Shown: positions 1 to 4,889, counted from the first letter of the stretch. The stretch: 7,243 bases of DNA from an uncultured Roseburia sp. (GCA_947564765.1 CANODN010000100.1:1-7243), one strand, 5' to 3'. Made by a program: numbers and translations. Notes: a model not told the origin generated them from the letters alone.

Positions 1-38
1 ACCTATTTCACCATGTTTATATCCTCTAAGAGATACAT

Positions 39-1043
39 ATGTTTCGAGAGCTTTTTATACTAATCCCTGTTGTATTTACGTTTTTAATACAGGGAAACGG
101 AGAACGTTCTGTGAAGGATCTGCAGTTTGCACCAAAAACAGAGACGGCGGAAATGGAATTGTTTAAGGAGGATATTCTGCCGGGGATTCTTGCAAATGAG
201 ATTTCCATGGAAACAGAAACAGAAGCGATGAAAGCACAGGCAGTGATTGCCCGGACAAACTGTCTGCGGGCGATAGAACAGGGAGAAGACCTGCCGGAAG
301 GGCTGACAAAAGGAGAAATGATCCGTATATGGGGACAGGAAAATTTTTCGGAATATTACAGTCAGCTGGAGAATGCGGTGGAATCCACAAAGGGCATTGC
401 CATGGTATATAACGGATCAGATCCAGAGTCTTTGGAGGATGTTTCACCAAAGACGCCGGCAGAGGAGATAAAAAGCATATCGCCGGAATTGCCGGAGGCG
501 GTTTCTGAAACGGCAGGATATATCCGGGCGGATTTTCATAAATGCAGTGCCGGGTATACCAGAGATGCGGCGGAAATATATGAAAATGAAACCTATCCTT
601 ATCTGAAACGTGCAGATGGAAGAATGGATCTTTCGTCGCAGGATTTTTTGAAGGTTGTTTTTTATACGAAGGAACAGTTTGTAGAAAAGGGAGGAGCACT
701 TTTTTCGGAAGAAACAAAGAATACGGTTTCCGAAACAACGGCGGCAGAGCTGCTGGCCCGAATCTCTGTGACAAAAGAGGATTCGGCAGGGTATGTGACG
801 GAGATTGAAATAGACGGAAATCTGCATTCCGGAGAAGAGGTACGTCTGATCTATGACTGGAATTCTTCGGCCTTTTTTTTGAAAGAGGTAGACGGAGAAA
901 TCCGTGTGGTTACGAAGGGATTCGGCCATGGATTGGGGGCAAGTCTTTACGGCGCCAATGAGCTGGCAAAGTCAGGATTTTCCTATAAAGATATTTTAAA
1001 ATATTTTTATACAGGAATTGAATTTGTTACACAGTATGATTGA
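39..1043 (+). CDS. spoIID: Stage II sporulation protein D (SpoIID), peptidoglycan lytic transglycosylase
   Basis: A 334-aa SpoIID/LytB-family protein. In the family it is a membrane-anchored lytic transglycosylase of the mother cell that cuts septal peptidoglycan with SpoIIM and SpoIIP during engulfment. Visible here: an N-terminal hydrophobic anchor at about residues 4-18; the SpoIID core at 46-80, with 'NEISMETETEAMKAQAVIAR' matching the family's catalytic-Glu/ALKAQAV block and E54 the likely catalytic Glu; an 'FHKCSAGYT' segment at 166-174, in the region holding Cys/His zinc ligands in clostridial homologues; and the C-terminal signature 'GFGHGLGASLYGA' at 294-306, where Leu replaces the usual Gln of GHGxGMSQYG. 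The ATG at 39 is chosen because an in-frame stop lies at 27-29; the ribosome site is weak. spoIIQ follows 88 nt downstream (67 nt if its first in-frame ATG is used). The family is normally sigma-E controlled, but any promoter lies left of the window. Confidence 0.93.
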   Translation: MFRELFILIPVVFTFLIQGNGERSVKDLQFAPKTETAEMELFKEDILPGILANEISMETETEAMKAQAVIARTNCLRAIEQGEDLPEGLTKGEMIRIWGQENFSEYYSQLENAVESTKGIAMVYNGSDPESLEDVSPKTPAEEIKSISPELPEAVSETAGYIRADFHKCSAGYTRDAAEIYENETYPYLKRADGRMDLSSQDFLKVVFYTKEQFVEKGGALFSEETKNTVSETTAAELLARISVTKEDSAGYVTEIEIDGNLHSGEEVRLIYDWNSSAFFLKEVDGEIRVVTKGFGHGLGASLYGANELAKSGFSYKDILKYFYTGIEFVTQYD

Positions 1044-1080
1044 ATAAAACTTCGAAATACGCACAAACTATAGTCAGCAG

Positions 1081-1097
1081 CGTTATAAATTGTAACG
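1081..1097. promoter_or_regulatory. Imperfect palindrome in the spoIID-spoIIQ spacer (possible operator or leader hairpin)
   Basis: CGTTATA (1081-1087) and TGTAACG (1091-1097) form a 7-bp inverted repeat, with one G-U pair if transcribed. An outer ATAGTCA (1070-1076) is matched by TGACTAT (1112-1118), giving a nested stem over the two upstream in-frame ATGs of spoIIQ. It could be a regulator site or an mRNA structure. I found no convincing sigma-F promoter here, although one is expected because SpoIIQ is forespore-made in characterised species. Confidence 0.3.
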
Positions 1098-1131
1098 TTA
1101 AACAGCAAATATGACTATGGATGGTGATGAT

Positions 1132-1965
1132 ATGAGAAGAGGTAGTAATTTTTTTCGGCGGAATCAGTATAAAATAGCAGCCGTATGTGTGCTGGCCGCT
1201 GTTTTGGGACTTACAGGTGTTTATATGCTGAATGGAAGAATGACAAGGGAACAGGAAGAACAGCAGGAAAATCAGCAGGCTGCAATAGAAGAACCTGAAC
1301 AGGAAGAAAAAAACACAGTTGCAAAGCAGCAGACAAAAGAAGAGGAAACGACAGAGAAGAAAGAGCAGACAGCAAGAGTATCTACCGTGATTAAGCCGAA
1401 AAAAGAAGTAAAGAAAAATACGAAGACAAAGACGACGACGGAGACCGATGTGGCTAAAGCAGAAGATAAGGACGAGACAGTGCCCCAGGAAGAGCCGGAA
1501 CAAACAGCCGAAACGGCAGCAATCAGTCAGGCGTCTTCCACAGAGCTTCATTTTGATACCCAGGCGGGGCTGCTCTGGCCGGTAGAGGGATCGGTGATAC
1601 TGGATTACAGTATGGATCAGACGGTGTATTTTACAACGCTGGATCAATATAAATATAATCCGGCAGTGATCATTGCAGGGAATGTGAACGATAAAGTCAA
1701 AGCTGCCGCAAACGGAAAGATCACGGACATTTCCACCAATGAAGTGACGGGATGTACCGTGACAATGGATCTGGGGGATGGTTATACGGCTATATACGGT
1801 CAGCTGAAAGAAGTGCCTTATGAGGCTGGCGCCTATTTGGAAGCGGGCAATACCATCGGATTTGTAAATGAACCGACAAAGTACTATTCTCTGGAAGGAA
1901 GCAACCTTTATTTTGCATTGGAAAAGGATGGCGCTCCGATAGATCCGGTGGAATTTTTCCAGTAA
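1132..1965 (+). CDS. spoIIQ: SpoIIQ-like forespore protein with degenerate M23/LytM domain
   Basis: A 277-aa bitopic protein with a membrane segment at about 14-33 ('YKIAAVCVLAAVLGLTGVYM'), a long Lys/Glu/Thr-rich low-complexity linker at about 36-130 and a C-terminal LytM fold at about 147-277. In characterised species SpoIIQ is made in the forespore and binds mother-cell SpoIIIAH across the septum, joining the engulfing membranes. The LytM fold is recognisable ('KVKAAANGKITDI', 'GYTAIYGQLKEV', 'IDPVEFF'), but the metal site is gone: the HxxxD position reads 'YNPAVIIAG' and the HxH position 'SNLYFA', so H, D and both His are replaced. A scaffold rather than a hydrolase is inferred. In-frame ATGs also exist at 1111 and 1117; 1132 is preferred because GGTGAT (1123-1128) matches the extended Shine-Dalgarno at good spacing and the earlier ATGs have none. 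In Clostridioides difficile spoIIQ likewise follows spoIID. Confidence 0.85.
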   Translation: MRRGSNFFRRNQYKIAAVCVLAAVLGLTGVYMLNGRMTREQEEQQENQQAAIEEPEQEEKNTVAKQQTKEEETTEKKEQTARVSTVIKPKKEVKKNTKTKTTTETDVAKAEDKDETVPQEEPEQTAETAAISQASSTELHFDTQAGLLWPVEGSVILDYSMDQTVYFTTLDQYKYNPAVIIAGNVNDKVKAAANGKITDISTNEVTGCTVTMDLGDGYTAIYGQLKEVPYEAGAYLEAGNTIGFVNEPTKYYSLEGSNLYFALEKDGAPIDPVEFFQ

Positions 1966-1991
1966 GGAAAAGAGCCTTTCAAAAATTTTTC

Positions 1992-2019
1992 TTGAAATTT
2001 CAGGAGAGATCGGTATAAT
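1992..2019 (+). promoter_or_regulatory. Sigma-A-type promoter of the GIY-YIG/DEAD-box helicase operon
   Basis: TTGAAA (1992-1997), a 16-nt spacer and a perfect TATAAT (2014-2019) predict a start near 2026, 27 nt after the spoIIQ stop to the -35 and about 138 nt before the GIY-YIG start. The -35 is one arm of an inverted repeat TTTCAA-N9-TTGAAA (1977-1997), which could be an operator or simply A/T-rich coincidence. Confidence 0.7.
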
Positions 2020-2032
2020 AAAGGATAGTGTT

Positions 2033-2088
2033 TAGCAGGAGAGTCCTTCTATGCATGGAGTGAGGCGCATAGAAAGGCTCTTCTGTTA
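2033..2088 (+). promoter_or_regulatory. Long leader hairpin immediately after the predicted transcription start
   Basis: Positions 2033-2054 pair with 2067-2088 to form a 22-position stem: one C-A mismatch (2046/2075), three G-U pairs and a 12-nt loop. It begins about 7 nt after the predicted start, so the transcript would carry a 5'-terminal hairpin. A T6 run at 2097-2102 lies 8 nt past the stem base, too far for an ordinary terminator. It may stabilise the mRNA, be an attenuator or be a binding site. It is not a family I recognise. Confidence 0.6.
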
Positions 2089-2112
2089 TGTGATGCTTTT
2101 TTATACCTCAGT

Positions 2113-2143
2113 ATGCAAAAAGCTGACGGCAGCGTTTTTGCAT
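2113..2143 (+). promoter_or_regulatory. Second leader hairpin just upstream of the GIY-YIG ribosome site
   Basis: ATGCAAAAA (2113-2121) pairs perfectly with TTTTTGCAT (2135-2143). Across a bulged G (2134), GCT (2122-2124) pairs with AGC (2131-2133), closing a 6-nt loop. The stem ends 9 nt before the GGAGA ribosome site at 2153-2157. There is no U-run after it, so it is not a terminator; it could affect ribosome access. Confidence 0.5.
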
Positions 2144-2163
2144 GAGGCGCCCGGAGAGTGCAT

Positions 2164-2451
2164 ATGGAGAAACAGGAGAAGACCAGCTATACATACATGG
2201 TAGAATGCAGTGACGGTACATTGTATACCGGATGGACCAATAATATCCGGAAACGGATTCAGGCTCATAATGAAAAAAAAGGAGCAAAATACACCCGTTC
2301 CCGTACGCCGGTGAAGCTGGTATATTTGGAAGAGTCGGATACAAAGCAGCAGGCGATGCGGCGGGAGGCGCAGATCAAGCGTCTGAGCAGATATGAAAAA
2401 GAACAGTTGATCAGAAATAGAAAGGATATGTATGGAGACAATCAAATTTGA
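2164..2451 (+). CDS. GIY-YIG nuclease-superfamily protein, UPF0213 (YhbQ/YazA-like)
   Basis: A 95-aa single-domain GIY-YIG protein, the usual size for UPF0213. Residues 9-36 contain the core strand and helix ('YTYMVECSDGTLYTGWTNN' then IRKRIQAHN), where 'YTG' stands for the YIG element. This is followed by the family's 'GAKYTRSRTPVKLVY' (40-54) and 'RREAQIKRLSR' (66-76), with E68 the probable catalytic Glu. Homologues are small DNA-repair-type or nucleic-acid-processing proteins; the substrate is not known from sequence. An in-frame GTG lies at 2158, but the ATG at 2164 is chosen because GGAGA (2153-2157) sits 6 nt before it. The gene overlaps the helicase start by 20 nt, so the two are probably translationally coupled and share the promoter at 1992-2019. 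Confidence 0.88.
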   Translation: MEKQEKTSYTYMVECSDGTLYTGWTNNIRKRIQAHNEKKGAKYTRSRTPVKLVYLEESDTKQQAMRREAQIKRLSRYEKEQLIRNRKDMYGDNQI

Positions 2452-4030
2452 TGAGCTGGGGCTTTCGCCCCAGATTTTACGCGGAATAAAGGAAATGGGA
2501 TTCGAGGAGACGACGCCGATCCAGGCGAAAGCAATTCCGGTAGTTATGAGCGGACAGGATGTGATCGGCCAGGCACAGACCGGAACCGGCAAAACAGCGG
2601 CTTTTGGAATTCCAATGCTGCAGAAGGTAGATCCTTCCGTGAAAAAGACACAGGTGATGATTCTTTCTCCCACCAGAGAGCTTGCGATTCAGGTGGCAGA
2701 GGAGCTTCGGAATTTAAGTAAATACATGCACGGGATCAAAATCCTGCCGGTATACGGCGGACAGGATATTACAAAACAGATTCGTTCCTTAAAGGGAGGC
2801 ATCCAGATTATCGTGGGTACACCGGGACGTGTTATGGATCATCTCCGCAGGAAAACGATCCGTTGTGAGGACGTAAACATGATCGTTTTGGATGAAGCGG
2901 ATGAGATGTTAAATATGGGATTTCGGGAGGATATTGAAACGATTTTGGAATATATACCGGAGGAACGCCAGACCGTTTTGTTTTCCGCTACGATGCCGAA
3001 GCCCATATTGGAAATTACGAGAAAATATCAGACGGATGCCGTTACCATTAAAGTGGTCAAAAAAGAGCTTACCGTATCCAATATTGAGCAGTACTATTAC
3101 GACGTGAAACGAAAGGACAAGATAGAGGTTTTAACAAGGCTTTTGGATTATTATAATCCCAAAGGATCCATTGTATTTTGCAACACCAAACGAATGGTAG
3201 ACGAGCTGTCCCATGAGCTGACACTGAGAGGTTATTTTGCGGAAGGTTTGCACGGAGATATGAAGCAGGCCCAGCGTGATCGGGTTATGGCCAATTTCCG
3301 CAAAGGAAAGACGGATATTCTGATCGCCACGGATGTTGCCGCAAGAGGTCTGGATATTGATTACGTAGAAGCCGTGTTTAATTACGACATTCCCCAGGAT
3401 GATGAGTATTATGTACATCGGATCGGACGGACCGGACGTGCAGGCAGAACCGGAAAAGCCTTTAGCTTTATCAAAGGAAAAGAGGTTTATAAGCTAAAGG
3501 ATATCATGCGTTACTGCAAAACCAAAATTTATGCTCAGCCGATTCCTTCCTCCGAGGATGTAGCCCAGATGCGGGCCGAAAAGGTAATGGATAAAATCGC
3601 TGCGATCATTGAAGAAGAAAACCTGCGGGATATGATCAACTTTATCGAAAAACAGGTAAACGAATCCGACTATACGGCAATGGATATTGCAGCGGCATTT
3701 TTAAAACAGGCTTTGGGCGGCGGAGAAACGGCGCCGGAAGGTTATGGGGCAAACGACCGTTATGATTTCGGAGATACCGGGGCAGAAGACGGTATGGTGC
3801 GTCTGTTTATCAATATCGGTAAGAAGCAGAAAATCAGACCGGGGGATATTTTAGGAGCCGTTGCCGGAGAATCCGGGATGAACGGAGATCTGGTAGGCAC
3901 GATCGATATGTATGATAAATTTACGTTTGTGGAAGTGCCGAAGGAATATGGCAAAAAGGTACTGGCGGCTATGAAAAACGTGCGTATCAAAGGAAAAGAG
4001 ATCCATGTAGAGGTTGCAAACGGTAAATAA
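2432..4030 (+). CDS. DEAD-box ATP-dependent RNA helicase with C-terminal DbpA-type RNA-binding domain (DeaD/DbpA-like)
   Basis: A 532-aa cytoplasmic helicase with a complete motif set: Q motif F6-Q31; I AQTGTGKT 48-55; Ia PTREL 80-84; Ib TPGR 130-133; II DEAD 154-157; III SAT 185-187; IV IVFCNT 247-252; V ATDVAARGLDI 299-309; VI HRIGRTGR 329-336. A helical linker (about 375-430) leads to a C-terminal RRM-like domain at about 455-530 ('MVRLFINIGKKQKIRPGDIL' onward), the DbpA RNA-binding fold. In E. coli and Bacillus DbpA/YxiN this domain targets 23S rRNA, and related domains occur in DeaD/CsdA. A role in ribosome assembly or cold-stress RNA unwinding is therefore likely, but the exact subfamily cannot be fixed by eye. 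AGGA (2423-2426) lies 5 nt before the ATG. It is the second gene of the operon with the GIY-YIG gene, and a terminator follows 55 nt after the stop. Confidence 0.95.
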   Translation: METIKFDELGLSPQILRGIKEMGFEETTPIQAKAIPVVMSGQDVIGQAQTGTGKTAAFGIPMLQKVDPSVKKTQVMILSPTRELAIQVAEELRNLSKYMHGIKILPVYGGQDITKQIRSLKGGIQIIVGTPGRVMDHLRRKTIRCEDVNMIVLDEADEMLNMGFREDIETILEYIPEERQTVLFSATMPKPILEITRKYQTDAVTIKVVKKELTVSNIEQYYYDVKRKDKIEVLTRLLDYYNPKGSIVFCNTKRMVDELSHELTLRGYFAEGLHGDMKQAQRDRVMANFRKGKTDILIATDVAARGLDIDYVEAVFNYDIPQDDEYYVHRIGRTGRAGRTGKAFSFIKGKEVYKLKDIMRYCKTKIYAQPIPSSEDVAQMRAEKVMDKIAAIIEEENLRDMINFIEKQVNESDYTAMDIAAAFLKQALGGGETAPEGYGANDRYDFGDTGAEDGMVRLFINIGKKQKIRPGDILGAVAGESGMNGDLVGTIDMYDKFTFVEVPKEYGKKVLAAMKNVRIKGKEIHVEVANGK

Positions 4031-4085
4031 AATGCAATAGATATTCTTAAGGGAATGCTGTGCAATCTCAGATTGGTGTAATAAA

Positions 4086-4123
4086 AAAGTGTATCAGGTC
4101 ACAGGCTTGATACACTTTATTTT
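4086..4123. terminator. Bidirectional intrinsic terminator after the helicase gene
   Basis: A 13-bp stem (4086-4098 with 4106-4118, one G-U) and a 7-nt loop are followed on the + strand by TTTATTTT. The A-run at 4083-4088 gives the same hairpin a U6 tail on the - strand. It ends the helicase operon and could also end a - strand transcript from 4158-4310 or beyond. Confidence 0.88.
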
Positions 4124-4157
4124 GTCTAAAATCACAGAGGATGTTTCTCTGTTCATT

Positions 4158-4310
4158 CTATTTTAAAAAGTACATTCCGATACTTCGCCAAAACGCCATT
4201 AGTATCATTCCAAAAATACCGCCGGAAAGGAGTTCTCCGGCTGTTCCCAGCAGGGCTGCAAGGCTCCCGAGCAAGATATCAAGGGACATAATTTGCAAGA
4301 CCGAGGACAT
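4158..4310 (-). CDS. Hypothetical small hydrophobic protein (possible relic)
   Basis: A 50-codon reading frame starting at ATG 4310; an alternative ATG at 4289 gives 43 aa. The peptide is strongly membrane-like, with 'LLGSLAALLGTAGELLSGG' followed by 'IFGMILMAFWRSIGMYFLK' and stop. The opposite strand in this stretch reads as a Pro/Ser/Arg-rich shadow, as expected when the - strand frame is the meaningful one. Its 3' end faces the helicase terminator, which carries a U6 tail in this direction. Against it: no Shine-Dalgarno precedes either ATG and the frame is closed by a stop soon upstream, so it may be the C-terminal remnant of a decayed membrane-protein gene. I do not recognise the family. 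Confidence 0.35.
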   Translation of the reverse strand: MSSVLQIMSLDILLGSLAALLGTAGELLSGGIFGMILMAFWRSIGMYFLK

Positions 4311-4344
4311 TGGAACACGGATTTTGCTTGAAAATTTATTTTAA

Positions 4345-4373
4345 TTGACATGAGGCATTGACTTTGCTATTAT
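4345..4373 (+). promoter_or_regulatory. Strong sigma-A promoter for the antisense (antitoxin) RNA
   Basis: A perfect TTGACA (4345-4350), a 17-nt spacer and TATTAT (4368-4373) are preceded by an A/T-only tract (4331-4344) resembling an UP element. Predicted start is near 4380. No + strand protein gene with a ribosome site follows, so it most likely drives the short RNA ending at 4479. Confidence 0.8.
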
Positions 4374-4380
4374 ATAGAAA

Positions 4381-4415
4381 GCAAAAGGCGTTGCCGTATA
4401 GCAACGGTTCACCTT
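4381..4415 (-). terminator. Probable terminator of the toxin-like mRNA
   Basis: On the - strand, AAGG (4415-4412) pairs with CCTT (4388-4385) and CGTTGC (4406-4401) with GCAACG (4394-4389), separated by a 5-nt bulge. A moderately U-rich tail follows (TTTTGCTTTC). It is weaker than the other terminators here; if it leaks, transcription would continue toward 4086. Confidence 0.45.
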
Positions 4416-4457
4416 AGTTAATGGTTACAATATCAAATTAGCAACCGATCACTTTAG
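4400..4457 (+). repeat. Imperfect 18-nt direct repeat within the antisense RNA
   Basis: AGCAACGGTTCACCTTAG (4400-4417) and AGCAACCGATCACTTTAG (4440-4457) agree at 15 of 18 positions and are exactly 40 nt apart. The first copy lies in the peptide mRNA's 3' UTR complement, the second spans the terminator arm and the peptide's stop codon. This suggests internal duplication. Confidence 0.7.
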
Positions 4458-4479
4458 CGAGAGAAGCGGTTGCTTTTTT
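4440..4479 (+). terminator. Intrinsic terminator of the antisense RNA
   Basis: AGCAACCG (4440-4447) pairs with CGGTTGCT (4467-4474). An inner CTT/AAG helix (4452-4454 with 4464-4466) continues it, and the T-run at 4474-4479 follows. ATCAAA (4432-4437) and TTTGAT (4477-4482) can extend the base. It lies over the 3' end of the - strand peptide gene. Confidence 0.8.
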
Positions 4480-4612
4480 GATGCTTATCTTTATCTCTGG
4501 CATTCTGTACTATGCTGATCACAGTTACGATAATGCTGATGACCGTTACAACAATTCCAACAATGCCGATTATGACTGACACCATTTCTTTACCCTTCGC
4601 TTTATTTTCCAC
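4454..4612 (-). CDS. Small single-pass membrane peptide, candidate type I toxin
   Basis: A 52-aa peptide starting with GTG at 4612. A near-perfect Shine-Dalgarno GGAGGTGG (4626-4619, - strand) precedes it, 9 nt from the GGAGG to the start; no other small ORF nearby has one. Residues 1-10 are polar and basic (MENKAKGKEM), 11-35 are an unbroken Val/Ile membrane helix ('VSVIIGIVGIVVTVISIIVT' then VISIV), and 36-52 form a highly charged tail (QNARDKDKHQKSNRFSR). This is the size and layout of type I toxins and holin-like toxin peptides such as TxpA, BsrG and Fst, which damage the membrane when antisense control is lost. The internal ATG at 4585 is too far from the ribosome site to be the start. 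It has its own promoter (4703-4731), a leader of about 84 nt and a convergent antisense RNA over its 3' end. I cannot assign a named family; a small regulatory membrane protein is the alternative. Confidence 0.72.
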   Translation of the reverse strand: MENKAKGKEMVSVIIGIVGIVVTVISIIVTVISIVQNARDKDKHQKSNRFSR

Positions 4613-4643
4613 TATGTACCACCTCCAAGATACAGGAAGTCCT

Positions 4644-4659
4644 CAAATGCAAACATTTG
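4644..4659 (-). promoter_or_regulatory. Leader hairpin of the toxin-like mRNA
   Basis: CAAATG-TTTG-CATTTG is a perfect 6-bp stem with a 4-nt loop in the peptide mRNA leader. It sits between the anti-Shine-Dalgarno segment UCACCUUU (4670-4663) and the GGAGGUGG site (4626-4619), and would bring them closer for pairing. Confidence 0.5.
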
Positions 4660-4702
4660 GCAAAAGGTGAACCGCATAGCCGTTTTGGCAGCGCCCGGAA
4701 TC

Positions 4703-4731
4703 ATTCTAACATCTTGTTTTCGACGATGCAA
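4703..4731 (-). promoter_or_regulatory. Extended -10 promoter for the toxin-like peptide
   Basis: On the - strand, TTGCAT (4731-4726), a 17-nt spacer and TAGAAT (4708-4703) preceded by TG one base away (extended -10, TGTTAGAAT at 4711-4703) predict a start near 4696. It looks weaker than the antisense promoter, as expected if the antisense RNA is in excess. Confidence 0.55.
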
Positions 4732-4861
4732 TGATAAAACTGCATAAGATACAGATGCAGAATTTGTCTATTATTTATATCCTTCGGGCATCCACGTATG
4801 GCGCACTTCTGCAGAGTTCTCATATAGAAAAAGAAAGAATCTTCAAATTTTCCGGGAATTT

Positions 4862-4889
4862 TGTAACCTTTTGGACATGAGTATTGTAC
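4862..4889 (+). promoter_or_regulatory. Putative ECF-type, probably autoregulated promoter of the sigma-factor operon
   Basis: TGTAACCTTTT (4862-4872) carries the AAC-type -35 typical of ECF sigma factors. An 18-nt gap after TGTAAC leads to GTACTATT (4886-4893) as a possible -10. No sigma-A pair with good spacing was found in this stretch. The sigma gene ATG is about 30-35 nt beyond the predicted start. Confidence 0.5.

Larger units (their letters stand above)
4380..4479 (+). ncRNA. Candidate type I antitoxin RNA, antisense to the 3' end of the small-peptide mRNA
   Basis: A roughly 100-nt RNA is predicted from the promoter at 4345-4373 to an intrinsic terminator ending at 4479. It starts with GCAAAAGG, forms a 6-bp hairpin (CGTTGC 4389-4394 with GCAACG 4401-4406), then has a single-stranded stretch and the terminator hairpin. 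It is complementary to the last nine codons and the whole 3' UTR of the - strand peptide gene. That is the 3'-overlap architecture known for Bacillus txpA/RatA and bsrG/SR4. Its first 8 nt are also complementary to CCUUUUGC in the peptide mRNA leader, resembling the two-site pairing of the Enterococcus par (Fst) system. Existence of the RNA and its role are inferred; no known Rfam-type sequence was recognised. Confidence 0.6.
4405..4674. repeat. Perfect 11-bp inverted repeat flanking the toxin-like gene
   Basis: CGGTTCACCTT (4405-4415) recurs inverted as AAGGTGAACCG (4664-4674). In the - strand mRNA this makes a leader segment complementary to a 3' UTR segment on either side of the peptide gene. 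A second repeat, GCAAAAGG, is direct (4381-4388 and 4660-4667) and makes the antisense RNA's 5' end complementary to the leader. Confidence 0.8.

Noticed and set aside
1111..1131. Upstream ATGs at 1111 and 1117 as the spoIIQ start
   Set aside because: No Shine-Dalgarno, covered by an inverted repeat, and they add residues with no family similarity; 1132 has an extended SD match.
1027..1647. 206-codon - strand open frame opposite spoIIQ
   Set aside because: Phe/Leu/Cys-rich complement of the Lys/Glu-rich SpoIIQ linker; a typical shadow.
2033..2088. Leader hairpin as a miniature transposable element
   Set aside because: No target-site duplication or terminal repeat beyond the stem is visible, and its position right after a promoter fits a leader structure better.
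4086..4123. CRISPR or phage attachment repeat
   Set aside because: A single inverted repeat with U-tails on both strands; it is explained by a bidirectional terminator, and no repeat-spacer units occur in the window.
4141..4344. 67-codon + strand open frame downstream of the helicase terminator
   Set aside because: No ribosome site, Pro/Ser/Arg-rich shadow-like composition, and the complementary strand gives a more protein-like hydrophobic frame.
4369..4374. TATAAT on the - strand as a promoter for the small hydrophobic ORF
   Set aside because: No -35 at any reasonable spacing; the hexamer is the complement of the antisense promoter's -10 region.
4755..4814. TGCAGAA/TTCTGCA inverted repeat upstream of the sigma operon
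   Set aside because: Seven base pairs about 46 nt apart is within chance expectation, and no promoter or gene boundary coincides with it.
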